A DNA stretch of 64,000 bases, from assembly GCF_041260155.1 (NCBI RefSeq), contig NC_091942.1:6696001-6760000 (forward strand). The letters are read 5' to 3'. The notes beneath the pieces were generated by a model. That model searched no databases, had not been told where the DNA came from, and saw nothing but the letters and a program-made list of their open reading frames with translations. This document shows positions 21,977-34,690 of this stretch, one piece after another (the first letter of the stretch is position 1; every line of letters starts with the position of its first letter). This stretch comes from Ptychodera flava (taxonomy: Eukaryota; Hemichordata; Enteropneusta; Ptychoderidae). A program made the translations under genes and the position numbers.

Positions 21977-23617
21977 GGGATGGACCATTAGACCTTGGGA
22001 GGGGTGGTCACAATGAAATTGTGATTTTTTTTTTACTATTGTAAATTTCTGAATTTTTTTTTTTCCAATTGAGATTAGCTGTGCAAATTTTTTTTTTCAG
22101 AGTAAATTTTCAGATTTATAATTTTTTTTTAGTTCGTCGCTGTCTGAAGATAAAGAGGGCAAAGATGTGGTGCCAAGCACCATAAGCGTGGGTACATATG
22201 CAGGGGGTGGTCAGGAGGGGGTGTCCCCCTGCTACCCTTGGAGCTTTTGAAAAATAGAGATTAAAATGTTGTTATTTGTGGCACTTGGGGAGTATTTTTG
22301 CGGGGGGAGGTCAGGAGGGGGTGTCCCCCTCCTGCTGTTGGAGCTTTTGAAAAATAGAGATGAAAATGGTGTTATTTGGTGGCACTTTGGAGGATTTTTT
22401 TCGGATTACACATCTTCCTCTGAAACATGGTCTTCTTGCTCCTCAGTAGCTTCCTATAGTTTTGAAAATTGACTATTTTGGTTTCCTGGCTTCCCTTTCT
22501 ACTGCGTGGTGAAATCCCTACATTCACCCCACCAAACATCATGCATGTCTCATGATTTACAATTGATTTTGACAAGCTGAGAAGCTAAAATAAGCTAAAT
22601 AATATAGTGAAATTTGCATGTTTGTGTTCTAGAGCAATTGTTGCCCTTTTTTGATCAAAACATCTATTTCTCTGTAGCAGCATGTCCAAATTGATTAGAT
22701 GTGTATAGATGTGTTGAAATTTCAATATTTGTCTTTTTAGGGCAATTTATGCCATTCATGGTAAAAAATCTGTATTCTCTGAAAGGGCTTGTCCAATTTC
22801 TTTGAAATTTGCTACACAAAAAACGATTATTCGTGCAGATTTATTCAGTATTTGCTATCGACAAACTTTCAAAGTTCAACCCTTTTGTGTGTTTCTGTGT
22901 TGGGATTTGTTGGATAGATGGCATTCTACTTAGTGTATTGTTGAATGTTAAAACATGTGTTGCTGTTGTTTTTTGAGGCTGTTTTTTGAGAAAAAAGAAT
23001 TGAAAATGCCTTTTTAAAAGTAAAATAATACATAATGACTTGATATGTTGTTTTATCATTATTGACGTGTTTCTACTTGTTCACCCATTCTTGCATTCAT
23101 CATTGCAATAAAATGCTGTGAAAAAATGAAACTGGTGTAGCCTGCATCTGTTTACCTTGATCTTAAAAGGCAAATACAACTTTCTGTCTTGACAACCATA
23201 CCATAGTTTCGATGTTTTACCTAGTGTACCTGCTTGGTTTGTACGCAGGAAACAAGTAGAAAACAGGCTCTATAATTTCATAATTTTCAAGTGATCAGAA
23301 TACAAAAGTCCTGAAAAGATAAGATAATCACAACTTCTAGTATAAGGGATACAGTCACTCTAAATGTATAAATTAAAATTAAAATGTGCCGGAGGATGTA
23401 CTAAAAAATACAGAAAGTTGCTTTCTGTCGGTAAAATCTAAAAAAATTCAAAATTTTAAAGACTTTTGCAGATTTTTTTTTACATTTTTGTCTTCTTATT
23501 TATTTTTTTTTTATTTTGCAAACTAGTTTGAAGATTTTTTTTCCCCTAACTTTCTGCTCTGAATTTTTTTTTTCTGTTTTTGACCAACCCCCCTCCCAAG
23601 ATCTAATGGTCCGTCCC
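21977..23617. mobile_element. Non-autonomous DNA transposon family A, copy 2
   Basis: Same order as copy 1: inverted terminus GGGATGGACCATTAGACC, T-run series, minisatellite (two units here), ~1.2 kb non-coding interior, second T-run series, and right terminus ending CCGTCCC. It is flanked on both sides by TTAA (21973-21976 and 23618-23621), the target duplication used by piggyBac-type transposases. There is no transposase, so it would depend on an enzyme encoded elsewhere. Confidence 0.85.
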
Positions 23618-23621
23618 TTAA

Positions 23622-24005
23622 AAAGTATTTTCAAATATTGGTGTGATCAGAAAATAGTTTGTTTTTAATAGCCAAGTTCACTCTGAAGTGGATTTTATTT
23701 TGACCAAGATTCTTTCCCTAGTGGTTGGAATAAAAGTAGTCAAATCTGAGAACTGTTATCGCACAAATTATGAAGAATGGCAAACTTTTTGGTGACATTG
23801 ACTGATATGTACCCACGGGCGAGCCTGTGTATGTACCTGTATCATTTGCAAACCCACAACAAGCAGGCTCCTGTAGGTATATGTCCCTTTGTCCCTTTTT
23901 AATGTTCATTCCAAACACTTAAACTGTGAATGTCAACTACCTTTTCAATGATTTCGAATAAAAAAACTTGTCGTTTGTGAGTTTGGACCATTGTGTGTTA
24001 ACGGT
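23622..24005. other. Intergenic, no gene seen
   Basis: Sequence between transposon A copy 2 and the H4 3' processing signals. Nothing supported. Confidence 0.4.
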
Positions 24006-24044
24006 AGTTCTCTTTTGGAAAATGTGGTGGCCCTGAAAAGGGCC
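24002..24044 (-). promoter_or_regulatory. H4 3' stem-loop and histone downstream element
   Basis: Read on the minus strand, GGCCCTTTTCAGGGCC (24029-24044) is the replication-dependent histone stem-loop bound by SLBP. About 13 bases further is AAAGAGAACTACCGT, the purine-rich downstream element expected to pair with U7 snRNA. Cleavage falls between them, giving a non-polyadenylated mRNA. Confidence 0.93.
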
Positions 24045-24072
24045 GTTTGGTATGGGTTTTGTAGTTGGTGAT

Positions 24073-24393
<321 letters not shown>

Positions 24394-24432
24394 TCAATGT
24401 GTAGATATAGCTGGATAATGCTTTACGTTACT

Positions 24433-24440
24433 TTTATATA
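24433..24440 (-). promoter_or_regulatory. TATA box of H4
   Basis: TATATAAA on the minus strand, about 50 bases before the H4 ATG. CCAAT-type motifs in both orientations (CATTGGTCC near 24520, GTCCAATCAG near 24543) lie upstream. Confidence 0.75.
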
Positions 24441-24599
24441 GAGACGTTGCGAACGCAATAGAGAACAAATCATTGTATTTAATATTTACCGCCTTTCGAG
24501 ACAATAGATCTCATATTGTTTCATTGGTCCATTGACAGCATTGTCCAATCAGAGGTGCAAAGTAGAAATCTGGTGAGCCATTGTGGTCCACTGTGGTTC

Positions 24600-25505
24600 T
24601 ACGTGTAAAGTGGTTTTTCTGTCTGCCAAATCACGTATTTGTGAATCCAGAAAATCAAGTGACAGCGATGAATTATGCGATTTATTAGCTCCCAAAAGTA
24701 CATACAGTTGCTACTCATTCCGAAAAGGTTATAACAAAACGAGGGTACCCCTCTCACCAAACGGGGGTCTTATTGCGTCCATTCGTTTCATGGTGTCTGC
24801 TGACGTATTTTCCATTTTAATTTGCTTTCTAGCAAAAATGGTAACTCCAATGTTCACGTATTTGCAGATAAATAACTGTATTAATTACGAATTTGAAAGT
24901 GCTACCAAAGTGCTATCATATTATCCTCACTGTCTGATCTCTCATACGTTCACTTCATCATTTTTTTTAAACTTAACTATTCTCAAACAATAAATATTTC
25001 GATTTCCTTTATCAAAATAATCGCAATCATACCAATCCATAATCCAATAACACTAGGTCAGAATTTGTAAGACAATAGTTGTAAACATAGACACAAAACA
25101 GCACAGAACAGACAGTAAGTAGACGGTACACAAACAAAGTCAAATTCATGAAAGTACGGGATAGCTTATTTCCCGGATTGAGTACCACAATCTATCTCGG
25201 AATTTTCTTGTTGAAATGTCACCTCCCTAGGGCTGATCTCGTCAATTACATATGACACGGTCCCTTTGTGGAGGGACCGTGATTATGACTATGAAATGGG
25301 AGCTGCGGGCTTCAGAAATATCACGACCAACACGTTTATTGTAAATATGCAGAATTAAATAGATCGAATAGAAGAAAAGATACTCTGTATGTGTTTATAT
25401 TGTGGGTCATCCCATCCATCGTACCACGTTTTACAATCTGTTGAAACCTGGGCTTGTTTTTGAATTTGGTGGGAACTCCATTAAAAACACGCATGCTAGT
25501 TTTGT
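24600..25505. other. Intergenic, no gene seen
   Basis: No coding block supported. A small inverted repeat, GGTCCCTTTGTG / GAGGGACCGTG, sits near 25260-25283. Confidence 0.4.
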
Positions 25506-25510
25506 TAGCC

Positions 25511-25637
25511 TAGAATCCTACACGTACGCTTGCCTCCGTACCTCCGACCCACTCGGAGGTACGGAGGCAAGCGTACGTGTAGGATTCTAGGGAGTGGGTC
25601 GGAGGTACGGAGGCTAGCGTACGTGTAGGATTCTATA
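25511..25637. repeat. Near-perfect palindrome plus a third direct copy
   Basis: Arms 25511-25547 and 25554-25590 (TAGAATCCTACACGTACGCT and following bases, then their inverse) leave a loop of ~6 bases. A third copy of the right arm follows at 25597-25637. The arms differ at almost no position. Confidence 0.9.
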
Positions 25638-26093
25638 GGCTATAGTTTTGTACACCAAAAGAGAAGATTATTTGAAGTCGCATACACATGAAAGAAAATA
25701 CAAAAACGCTGTTTTTTTAGTTTTCTTTTCCCTAGGCAGAGACAAACGAAAACCTTTGCTTCGAGTGTTTAGTGCCGCGATGAAACGAATAGGCGCAAGT
25801 AGACCTTTATCGGAATGCCGGAGATAGCCATGTAATGAGGCTATCTTTCGATGACGTTTTAATGAAAAACATAAGGTGTCTTTACCCCATTTTACTTTTA
25901 AATGTGAGGTTAAGGGAAAACCGTTGGACATGTTTTGCCACGGATTATTTGCAATGACAATAGAACGGTTTCACCATTATATTTTTCACTCTCAAAATGC
26001 TACTACGCAAACGTCCATACCAAACTCTTATTTGCACTCTACCTTTCCACAATAAGGTATTCTTTACGGACTAGGAGATATACTGTATTGCAA

Positions 26094-26168
<75 letters not shown>

Positions 26169-26235
26169 ATTGCAAATGTATATATATATTGCAAATGTAT
26201 ATATATATATAGATATAGATATATTTATATATATA
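26094..26235. repeat. (TA)n microsatellite with TTGCAAATG interruptions
   Basis: Long TA run broken twice by TTGCAAATG. It lies ~50 bases beyond the H2A 3' signals. Confidence 0.9.
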
Positions 26236-26273
26236 ATCGGATTATATAGTTCATATAATTTATAGTAAAGTAT

Positions 26274-26319
26274 TACGGTAGTTCTCTTTTTTGAGGATGT
26301 GGTGGCCCTGAAAAGGGCC
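26274..26319 (-). promoter_or_regulatory. H2A 3' stem-loop and histone downstream element
   Basis: On the minus strand GGCCCTTTTCAGGGCC (26304-26319) is the SLBP stem-loop. AAAAGAGAACTACCGT ~14 bases later is the U7-pairing element. Both are identical in the core to those of H4 and H2B. Confidence 0.93.
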
Positions 26320-26348
26320 GTTTGGTTTGTGTATGCTAGGCATACGAT

Positions 26349-26744
<396 letters not shown>

Positions 26745-26785
26745 TTAGATTCCAACTGAGTGATAATTGGCGCCTTCTACAGCAG

Positions 26786-26793
26786 TATTTATA
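26786..26793 (-). promoter_or_regulatory. TATA box of H2A
   Basis: TATAAATA on the minus strand about 60 bases before the H2A ATG, in the shared H2A/H2B intergenic promoter. A CCAAT motif lies near 26860. Confidence 0.8.
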
Positions 26794-26991
26794 CAGACCG
26801 AACGGATCCCTATGGCGTTTATCTCGACCAACCAAACATAATTGTCGATTGTACTGACCAATGGTTGAACGGCATTATTGACAAGGTCATAATAGGGTAC
26901 ACATATATATATCAGTGTATTGTATACTTAAGTGGTTTTGTGTTTCCTAACCCGTTCGCAATCCCTTCCCGCTTAAGATCGACAATCCCCT

Positions 26992-27016
26992 ATTTGCATA
27001 CAAATTACTATAAATA
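26992..27016 (+). promoter_or_regulatory. H2B octamer and TATA box
   Basis: ATTTGCAT (26992-26999) is the octamer (inverse of ATGCAAAT) known to drive S-phase H2B transcription through POU-domain factors. TATAAATA follows at 27009-27016, 53 bases before the ATG. The spacing fits a classical H2B promoter. Confidence 0.85.
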
Positions 27017-27069
27017 GACGTCACTTCCCAGTGGCGGGTATTCTGAACTTCATATCGTCATCGAACATA

Positions 27070-27438
27070 ATGGCTCCCAAAACCAGCGGTAAAGCTGCGA
27101 AGAAGGCCGGCAAGGCCAAAGCTGCACGTACTGGAGATAAGAAGAGGAAGAGGCGAAGGAAGGAAAGCTATGGTATCTACATCTACAAGGTGTTGAAACA
27201 GGTCCACCCCGATACTGGTGTCTCCTCCAAAGCAATGTCAATCATGAACAGCTTCGTCAACGACATCTTCGAGCGTATCGCCGCTGAAGCTTCCCGCTTG
27301 GCACACTACAACAAGCGTTCCACCATCACCAGCAGAGAGATTCAGACCGCTGTACGTCTCTTGCTGCCCGGTGAGCTTGCCAAGCACGCCGTCAGTGAAG
27401 GCACCAAAGCCGTCACCAAATACACCAGCTCAAAGTAA
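27070..27438 (+). CDS. H2B: Histone H2B (canonical)
   Basis: Complete intronless gene, 122 codons, from the ATG at 27070 ([19 protein letters not shown]). An upstream in-frame ATG-less extension is rejected because it overlaps the transcription-start area. The basic tail runs through [11 protein letters not shown], followed by the histone fold ([53 protein letters not shown]) and the end [12 protein letters not shown] with the ubiquitinable lysine. It pairs with H2A, encoded divergently. The N-terminus is more like hemichordate and other non-vertebrate H2B than like sea-urchin H2B, from memory. Confidence 0.98.
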   Translation: MAPKTSGKAAKKAGKAKAARTGDKKRKRRRKESYGIYIYKVLKQVHPDTGVSSKAMSIMNSFVNDIFERIAAEASRLAHYNKRSTITSREIQTAVRLLLPGELAKHAVSEGTKAVTKYTSSK

Positions 27439-27441
27439 ATC

Positions 27442-27514
27442 GTATGCCTAGCATACACATACCAAACGGCCCTTTTCAGGGCCACCACATCCTTCAAAAA
27501 GAGAACTACCGTCT
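27442..27514 (+). promoter_or_regulatory. H2B 3' palindrome, stem-loop and downstream element
   Basis: GTATGCCTAGCATAC (27442-27456) directly follows the stop. GGCCCTTTTCAGGGCC (27468-27483) is the SLBP stem-loop and AAAAAGAGAACTACCGT follows. The whole tail nearly matches that of H2A. Confidence 0.92.
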
Positions 27515-27935
27515 GCAAATTCCTATCAGAAGTATAGTTTTTCGAATTGATAACAATACTTAGAAGTAGTCCTGTCGATTTGTTTATCTGACAATAGATA
27601 ATGTCCACGGTCCCTCCACAAATTTAAAAAGAGACAGTGAAATGTCAGAAATCACGGAAGGACGATGTCAGACTATATCAAGTTGTATAGTTCCTTTTCA
27701 AGCATTTAGGGGAACCTGAGGTTTGATATCAATGTTCAATTTTTCCAGCCAATACCAAATTTATCGTTAGATAGGTAGCAATTTAAACGCTTCAGGTTTT
27801 GAAAAACTTTCATATAGATATTTTGTATTTTGTTCCTCGGAATTGTCGCCCCCATTTTCAGTAAATTTGGAATATTGTTTGAAAATTGCGGCAAATTTAT
27901 CGCACTCTCACATTGCAATTGTTGTAGTGCTGATT
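27515..27935. other. Intergenic, no gene seen
   Basis: No supported feature beyond the H2B 3' signals. Confidence 0.4.
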
Positions 27936-27936
27936 T

Positions 27937-28024
27937 AGCTCTGTGTGGAACGGCTGTGTGTTACCGGCGTTATGTTGTGGGGGCCGTATAACGCCGGTAA
28001 CACACAGCCATGCCACGCAGAGCT
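27937..28024. repeat. Foldback element, 37-bp arms
   Basis: Arms 27937-27973 and 27988-28024 are inverse copies (GTGTGTTACCGGCGTTAT), with a 14-base loop. The core resembles the inner arms of the large foldback at 11.5-11.87 kb (TGTGTTCCCGGCGTTA, TATACGGCC). Confidence 0.85.
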
Positions 28025-28099
28025 CCAGTGGTGCTGTTGGTGATGGCGCCCTTCAGACTCTTCCGAAATGCTCTGTTGACACTTGCTGGAAATGCCTGT

Positions 28100-29328
28100 C
28101 TTCTCGCGGCGGTTTTGTAAAATCTAGACTCAAGTCACCAGTATCAATGTAACAAGAAGAGTTTGATGGTTCATAGAAATACATGAAGAAAACAGTCCAC
28201 TGCCTCTGTAGCTTTTCTAAAAATTCCTTGGAACAATATATTTATTTTTTGAACACATCATGGGTATGTAAACAGTAAGTTTACAGACCGACCGTGCATT
28301 AAGAGTTGCATGAACACTGAAAATTTGTCTAGCATTTGTTCAAAATTTCCTCTGAGATTCTATTTACTTTCAAAATCACTTATATAGAATATAACAATTA
28401 CCGACTTGAAAATTTGCCAGCGAGTGGTTCACAAGAAAAGTATTTTAAAAACGAGTTTCAATATCTGTCCCAGAGGCATTGAGTTGCTATAGACCAGGAG
28501 TCGTAAATGCATCGAAGTTTAGTTGAAAATATAGATGCGTTCGGTTCAAATGACAGCTGCAGTGGTGTGATTAGTAAGGTTAACTACAGACGTGAAGCCC
28601 GGTGAAAGGATTTTACCATGATCTCCTTATTGATCCCCGTACTCTACCTAGGGTTTAATCGGGCCATCGCTATAAGGAGCACATCAAATCCGACCTTCAA
28701 GAGGTTGAAAATTAGGGTAGGGTTTGTTTTATGAAAGTACGTGTGAGTATAGACTGTACAAGCGAAACACTTCTAATCTGTGTGTGTGACGTTTTGAACT
28801 TCGAAACTTCGTCAATAAATTAACGTTTGGATTTTTCTTTTTTACGCAACAATTAATGCATGGCTAGCATACTGTATTGTAAAGTAAATCACCTGTTAGA
28901 GATCAAACAACAAGAAGCATATCTATGGTCTAGTCTGTGTGTGAAGTAAATACTGTGTATTCCAACTGGGCTATAAAAAGAGCATATACGGTAACTAGAG
29001 AGAAAAATTTTAATACAGTCGCTATCGAGTGAGAAAAGTTAATAGTGATTAATACTAACGTGGTGTAACGAGAACGTGTCAAAATTGCTGTGTTTTGGAG
29101 AGTTCACACATCAAGTATTTTCCCTCTATGCTAAACGCTTTGGGAGTTGGCTTGTTAAAAGTGTAATATTCAACTTAAAGTAAGAAGGCAACGCTGGAAC
29201 GGGCGAGTCATGGTGTGGAAATGGAACTTGTTTCTTAAATACGGTACCTTGCTTTTGTATGCATCACGGCCCAGCCGCTAATACATCAGAGTATCCCTCA
29301 ATGAGAGAGTGAGTGACCGCATGTTGCT

Positions 29329-29330
<2 letters not shown>
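28100..29330. other. Intergenic, no gene seen
   Basis: No conserved coding block, RNA gene or bounded repeat could be supported. Confidence 0.4.

Positions 29331-29401
<71 letters not shown>
29331..29401. repeat. (GA)n microsatellite
   Basis: Uninterrupted GA run of about 70 bases. Confidence 0.95.
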
Positions 29402-29403
<2 letters not shown>

Positions 29404-29979
29404 TGTATACTGATATAGAATAGTGGTTATGCCGTACACCGACGCCATAAGACACGATAACAAGACTTATTTCAACCATAATTTTACAGACACTTGAAAA
29501 GAAACAAAAGTACAAATTATCACTTGCCCTTGAGAAGAATGCCGCATTGTTTCGGACCCACGCTAGGAATAAATTAAAACGATATTTAACACCTTAATAT
29601 GACACGTGGTTGAAATACAATAGAACATGGGCGTAGTCACTGTGGCGTAGTATAGTGCACATATTTCTATTGTAAGAAGACTTTGTCACTGTGTGGATTT
29701 GTAATTGTGTGAAGGAGTTGTGCTGGTATTTTTGGCACCATTATTGTCATGGTCCAAATCGAGTACAAATGCGCGGGATTTACAGCGTCCATGCAAATTT
29801 CTCGAAAACGTTGACATTTTGGGAAGTGGATTAATGTCAACATGGCAGAATCATAGAAACATGACAACATCATTAATGTAGCACATAAATTACATCCAAC
29901 GTTCCAAGAACAATCTTAAATTAAATCACATCTTTTAGGGATGGTACATCCATGGTACATTATATTATACTTTGAACAG

Positions 29980-30056
29980 CGTTGGCTGGGATGTAGACCG
30001 TAAGGTCCGTCGCTCTCTAGAGAGCGCCCTCGAGCGACGGATCTTTCAGTCTATCT
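29980..30056. repeat. Foldback element (~25-bp imperfect arms)
   Basis: GTAGACCGTAAGGTCCGTCG and the inverse of CGACGGATCTTTCAGTCTAT pair around a TCTCTAGAGAG centre. It is an old imperfect hairpin. Confidence 0.6.
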
Positions 30057-30174
30057 GGGATGCGGATACACAAATTATACCGCATTCCAAAATGTGTCAA
30101 GTTGTTGTATTTGCATGTCATGCACTACGTTTTTTCAAATTTACCTAATCGACTGGACTTGCTCCAAGTCTGTT

Positions 30175-30177
<3 letters not shown>

Positions 30178-30252
<75 letters not shown>
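30178..30252. repeat. (TA)n microsatellite
   Basis: TA run with one TATTATA break. Confidence 0.9.
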
Positions 30253-30256
<4 letters not shown>

Positions 30257-30259
30257 TGT

Positions 30260-31420
30260 ATACCTTATCGAACACGACGTATAACTGAATGATGGAGATA
30301 ATCTTTTGTGTGTATTTGGATACAATCTTTTTAGTGTATAGAGATGCAATGGATATGATGCGTCATCGAATTTCGTTTGCTGTTTGGATACGATGTCGAA
30401 CAACGTCCATTATGTCACAACTTCTTCGGGATCGATACTTCACACATCATTGGTTGGACATGGAGCATCCGTTTATACATACATTTATATCACAGCCTCC
30501 ATCTCCGATTTTTTATCATGCCAGATCACCTTCAAAAGTTTTCGGCTTTCGAAAGATCTATAAACGTTAGAAAATGTTGACGTGTGAGGGCGCTTTCTTC
30601 TGTTAATAAATTTTTCCCAGCGTGTTAGGACTGATCTTTTTCTCTTTAGACATGATCATAAATGTTCCGTTTTCGTCTCCTGCAATACTGCCACCAGCGC
30701 ACGTAGTCGCACTGTGAATCTGAATAACAATTACTGTATGTTCAATTGCAACAAAGTTAAAGGTCCTCAAACCTTCAAATTTCATTTCGAGTAAGGCGAT
30801 ACCGAAGGATTCAAATCGCGCGTTGGTTGCTATCGCTGGCAACGTTCCAAACGCGCACTTTTGCACGTGCAAAATCTTACCGTTCCGTTGTTTTCTATGG
30901 ATTTTCGACTCCTGGTATTTTGAAAATGCTCAAAATCTTTCAACTCTCTCAATTGTCGACCAATTTCGCTGATTTTTGGTAGGATTATTGAAGTCATACA
31001 TGAGAATATATATAAGCATGCGTTTCTAAAAATTCTGGGCCGTTTATGAGATATCGCCGTAAAACCCTTCAAAATTTCACAAAATGACACAGCAGATATT
31101 TTCCTCTTAAAATTCGTTTGTACTTGAACAGATAACCTAATCCATGCTAGGGGCTCTAAACAGGTATCTCATGTGTTACATTCTGAAATTTTGGAAAATT
31201 TGGTGCAGATTTGTAGGAGCTGAAACATTTTAAAATAGAGCTGTGAAAATTTGTATATGTGTGACGTCACTGACCAATCGCGCGACAAACCTGCGTATTT
31301 TGGAATAACATAGTTCTGTACATCTTTATTATGCAAGAAAACCACGAAAACTTTGCATTCTGATTGGTTTTGGAAATTACCCTTAGCAACCGTTGCTTAG
31401 CAATTTGAATTTAAGCATGA
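30260..31420. other. Intergenic, no gene seen
   Basis: Short ORFs without conserved features. Parts may be old repeats, but no termini were recognised. Confidence 0.4.
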
Positions 31421-31430
31421 CCGCCCTTTC

Positions 31431-31779
31431 AAAGGGCCAGTAATTGTAACTTTGGATGATTTTTTGACAATTTTTTCAACCATAGGTTCTTGTTCTACTT
31501 CCTGAAGCAGGTGGAGATACACAGTATGACACTGCAAACTCAGCCTGTACAAGTATAGACTGCATTATTATGGTTGACAAGTGAATGCTGGTCCGGACTA
31601 GAACTCAAATGTAAACAATAACAGTACTAGTGCATTTTGCACGTACAGATTTGTGTTGACAAGCTAAATAGTTGGTGTTTTCAAAATGCTGTAGGGAGTA
31701 GAACAATAACGTTGACATTGACATACAAACAAAGGTCGTGAAGGAAACTCATCAAAAGTTACAGCTACTGGCCCTTTAA
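31431..31779. mobile_element. MITE family B copy with intact inverted ends
   Basis: The left end AAAGGGCCAGTAATTGTAAC and right end GTTACAGCTACTGGCCCTTT are inverse copies. The ~350-bp interior has no coding capacity. Other copies, more decayed, lie at 1440-1748, about 31918-32262 and 49005-49411. A TTAA-like flank is possible on the right only. Confidence 0.85.
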
Positions 31780-31917
31780 TTTAATCCAATGTGTATCTGT
31801 GATGACTATTTTAACTACCTCGGCTATTCTGTAGTCCCGCAAGAACTTCGAGACTAGTAGAAAACACACGAAAAGAACCAATGAATATGTCGCTGTTTGC
31901 TTCATTATGAAAACTCC

Positions 31918-32262
31918 ATAAGCTGTATCTTTTGGTGATTTTTTTCAGAACTTTTGTTTTGTGGTTTCCCTACACTTTCTGCATTGAATCCCTAAACTGT
32001 AATTTAATGCCAAGTATTTAGCATATCAACACAACCTATATGAGTATAATCTCCATTGTTATTGTTGAAAATTGCATTCAAGTCCGGACTAGAATTCATT
32101 TGTAAACAATAAACAATGATCACTACACACATACAAGCTGTGTTGACAAAAAGAATACTCAAACTTACAGCATGACAAACGGATTAGGGTCAGACACGGT
32201 AGTTGGATATACAGAAGCACAATACTGAAATTATTGCCACAAGTTACAGCTATGTCCCTCTA
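31918..32262. mobile_element. MITE family B copy, degraded
   Basis: It aligns with the neighbouring copy: a TTTTGGTGATTTTTTTCAG start, GTCCGGACTAGAATTCATTT and TGTAAACAATA in the middle, and CACAAGTTACAGCTATG near the right end. Adjacent same-family insertion or tandem duplication. Confidence 0.65.
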
Positions 32263-32513
32263 AGTAACGGCTTGTCACATAATAACACAGTTTGGCGATA
32301 AAATCAATGTCCTCGCCAAAAGTCGATCGCAGAATTATACTGTATTAATATAAGATTCGAACGAGGAAGTCTTTGTTTTGATATTATTTGGATGAATTGA
32401 AGAGGTAAGTTGTATTACAATAATTCCACAGATTCTAACTGCGTGTTTTTGTATGTAAATAGTTTGTATCTTTTATTTAACAGATCACAGTTCACAAAAA
32501 ACCTATGTTCATC

Positions 32514-34690
32514 CTAGAATGCGTAATTACTTGCGGTACCCTTTGTTTGTGCGTCTTTGACAGAGTGTTTCGAGCTTTTGTGAAAAGCATTGCGAAGTTT
32601 TTTGAACGAGAACACCCTCTTTTTACGTTTGGTCGCCGTGGAAACAGGACCGAGCGCTGTTGTCACGTCAACATCAGATGCTTCCCGCTCTAACATGTCC
32701 GACTTCATACCAGCATCACTACGTACAGAAGCAGTTGCAACGCCAGTTGGCTCCCTGTACATGTGTTGCTCGGTCCTACCGAGCGAGGGTATCACAGTTT
32801 GGTTTACGTATCGTTGAGGTACTTTTGGAGGATACGTGGCCAATTTCCGCTCAGTTACAGGAGAAAGTCTAGCGTTGGCTGCAACGATCACCCTACGATT
32901 TACCTCAGGCGTGGGACCGAATTTTCGGTCATCGTATTTAATATCAATTTCTGCTTTGTCTCCCACGGATTGCTTAATCATATTCTTTTCGCGTTCAAGT
33001 GATGTATCTTCCTTAATTTTGCCTTCATATCTTTTGATTTCCCTTTTATCTGTAAGAAACCTTGTGGATTGTCGAGATTCTTTGCGACTGTCAATAACTG
33101 AATAATTCTTCATTTTCTCTTCTCTGTCACGCAAGTTGTTTGCCATGTCATGGGTTAAGGCTTGGCCGCGAGACCGCGAAACCGTGGCTCTACTGGTCGG
33201 CCTACTGTAGTCAATTGCCGGAGCAGTGTCACCATACGCGATACTCCTATTACCTGAGTCTGTTTGAGTGACACCATTTGGACGTGACTGGTGCGGGGTT
33301 TCCATGAAATCTGGACTCCCATCACACTGCCGATCATCGCCGAGCAGGGTGACATCGCTGGAACCCTTTCTCGGGGCAACCATGTCACTGGCAACGGAGA
33401 CAGAGTCGTAATCGCTGAAATCCCCGTTCCACGAACTCGGAAGACTTATACTGCTCACAGTACCGCTGATGGCCGTCAGAGAACTCACAATACTGATGGA
33501 ATCCTCGCCAAAAGAGGGTCGTTCTTCTATGCCATCAAGAGCCGAGTCCTCTTTACCGCTGGATAAACTTTCCATGTTCATCAACAACTTCTTAAAGTTC
33601 TCATCTGAGAATGGAGGCATCCTAGAAATGTTCTCCGAAGATGACGTATCTTCAAGACTGCTGCAAGTGAAAGCAGAGCTACCGCTTTCACAGCTGGTAG
33701 GCCGCCTCCCTGAAGGACCCGCGCGTAAAAAGAGTTTTGCTTGTCCTTTTGGAGAAGGCCAAGTTTCTTCCTCCTCGGATTCAGTCTTTGGTACACTGGC
33801 TGATGAGGACGATTCCTCCTTTTCCTCCGACGAACGTGCAGTGTCTTGCGTCTCAGATGCCAACTCCGGCCCACTGGCTGATTGTTCTGAGAAATCGGTA
33901 AGCATATTGGCGCTGTTGCTCTCCTCAGGAGTTACTCTCGCCGTTTCGTCTGGACTTGTAGACGAAGGTGGAGTTATTCCGGAGTCAGTTCCTCTCATTG
34001 AGGATGTACTTTCTTCACTGGAAATGTATTCCTGGTTAGGCAATGATGGTGACGTTGATGGATATAGCGAGGATGAACTTTTATCTGGGCTGCGTTCAAG
34101 AGCGTCATCGCCGGCAACAGAACTGTATCCACTGAAAAGGTTCTCATCAGACGTGTTTGTTCCTATAAGGTCTATGTGCATCGAAGGCATGGTCCCGCAA
34201 AGGGACTCCCTAAATCGATCGGGACTCAGCAGGTCGGGTGACACAATGTCGTTGCTGAGGTCTGACAGGCTGGCCGTATCATGGCGAGTGGACTGCTGTC
34301 CATCCAATGACGGATCAGAGGAAGTAATGTTGAATGAATCCAGTGCCGCAAGTATAAGACTGTAACTGTCGTCGCTGTGGACCTCGACCTGGGAGCAAAA
34401 TTCGTCGTCCCACGCGTCGCTCAATCTCGGCCCCGGAGAAGCCAATGGAGATCTCGCACCACTTATCACAGAACTGGGGGCGTCTTCCTTCCCAGGTAGT
34501 GAAGGCGCTGATGACGTCCACGACGTTGGACGGTGCGATAAAATTTGTCCATTTATGTCCACATTTGAGAACTCTTTTCCTGAGTTGTCTGGGATTGACG
34601 TCCCAGTTTGAATACAGGAAATACAGGGTAACTCTTTATCCGTGGTGTGTTTGTCCACCAACTGTTTTTGAAGGCGGTTACTCACAGTCT
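32514..34690 (-). CDS. Terminal serine-rich exon of the unrecognised gene
   Basis: This 2,177-base exon follows an acceptor TTTTTTTGCAG and has no internal stop over ~724 codons, which itself supports coding. Composition is strongly Ser, Asp, Glu, Thr and Pro in the first two thirds (runs such as EEKEESSSSASV and SESEEEE-like KTESEEEETW). It is basic and Arg/Lys rich in the last third (SRKESRQSTRFL, DKREIKRYEGK). Phosphorylation-rich disorder is likely. A TTTTATTT at 32471-32478 is AATAAA on the minus strand and can serve as the poly(A) signal ~40 bases past the stop. Confidence 0.85.

Noticed and set aside
33469-34365. Plus-strand ORF of ~300 codons
   Set aside because: Antisense shadow of the serine-rich exon; the minus frame is longer, is joined to good splice sites and fits the upstream exons in phase.
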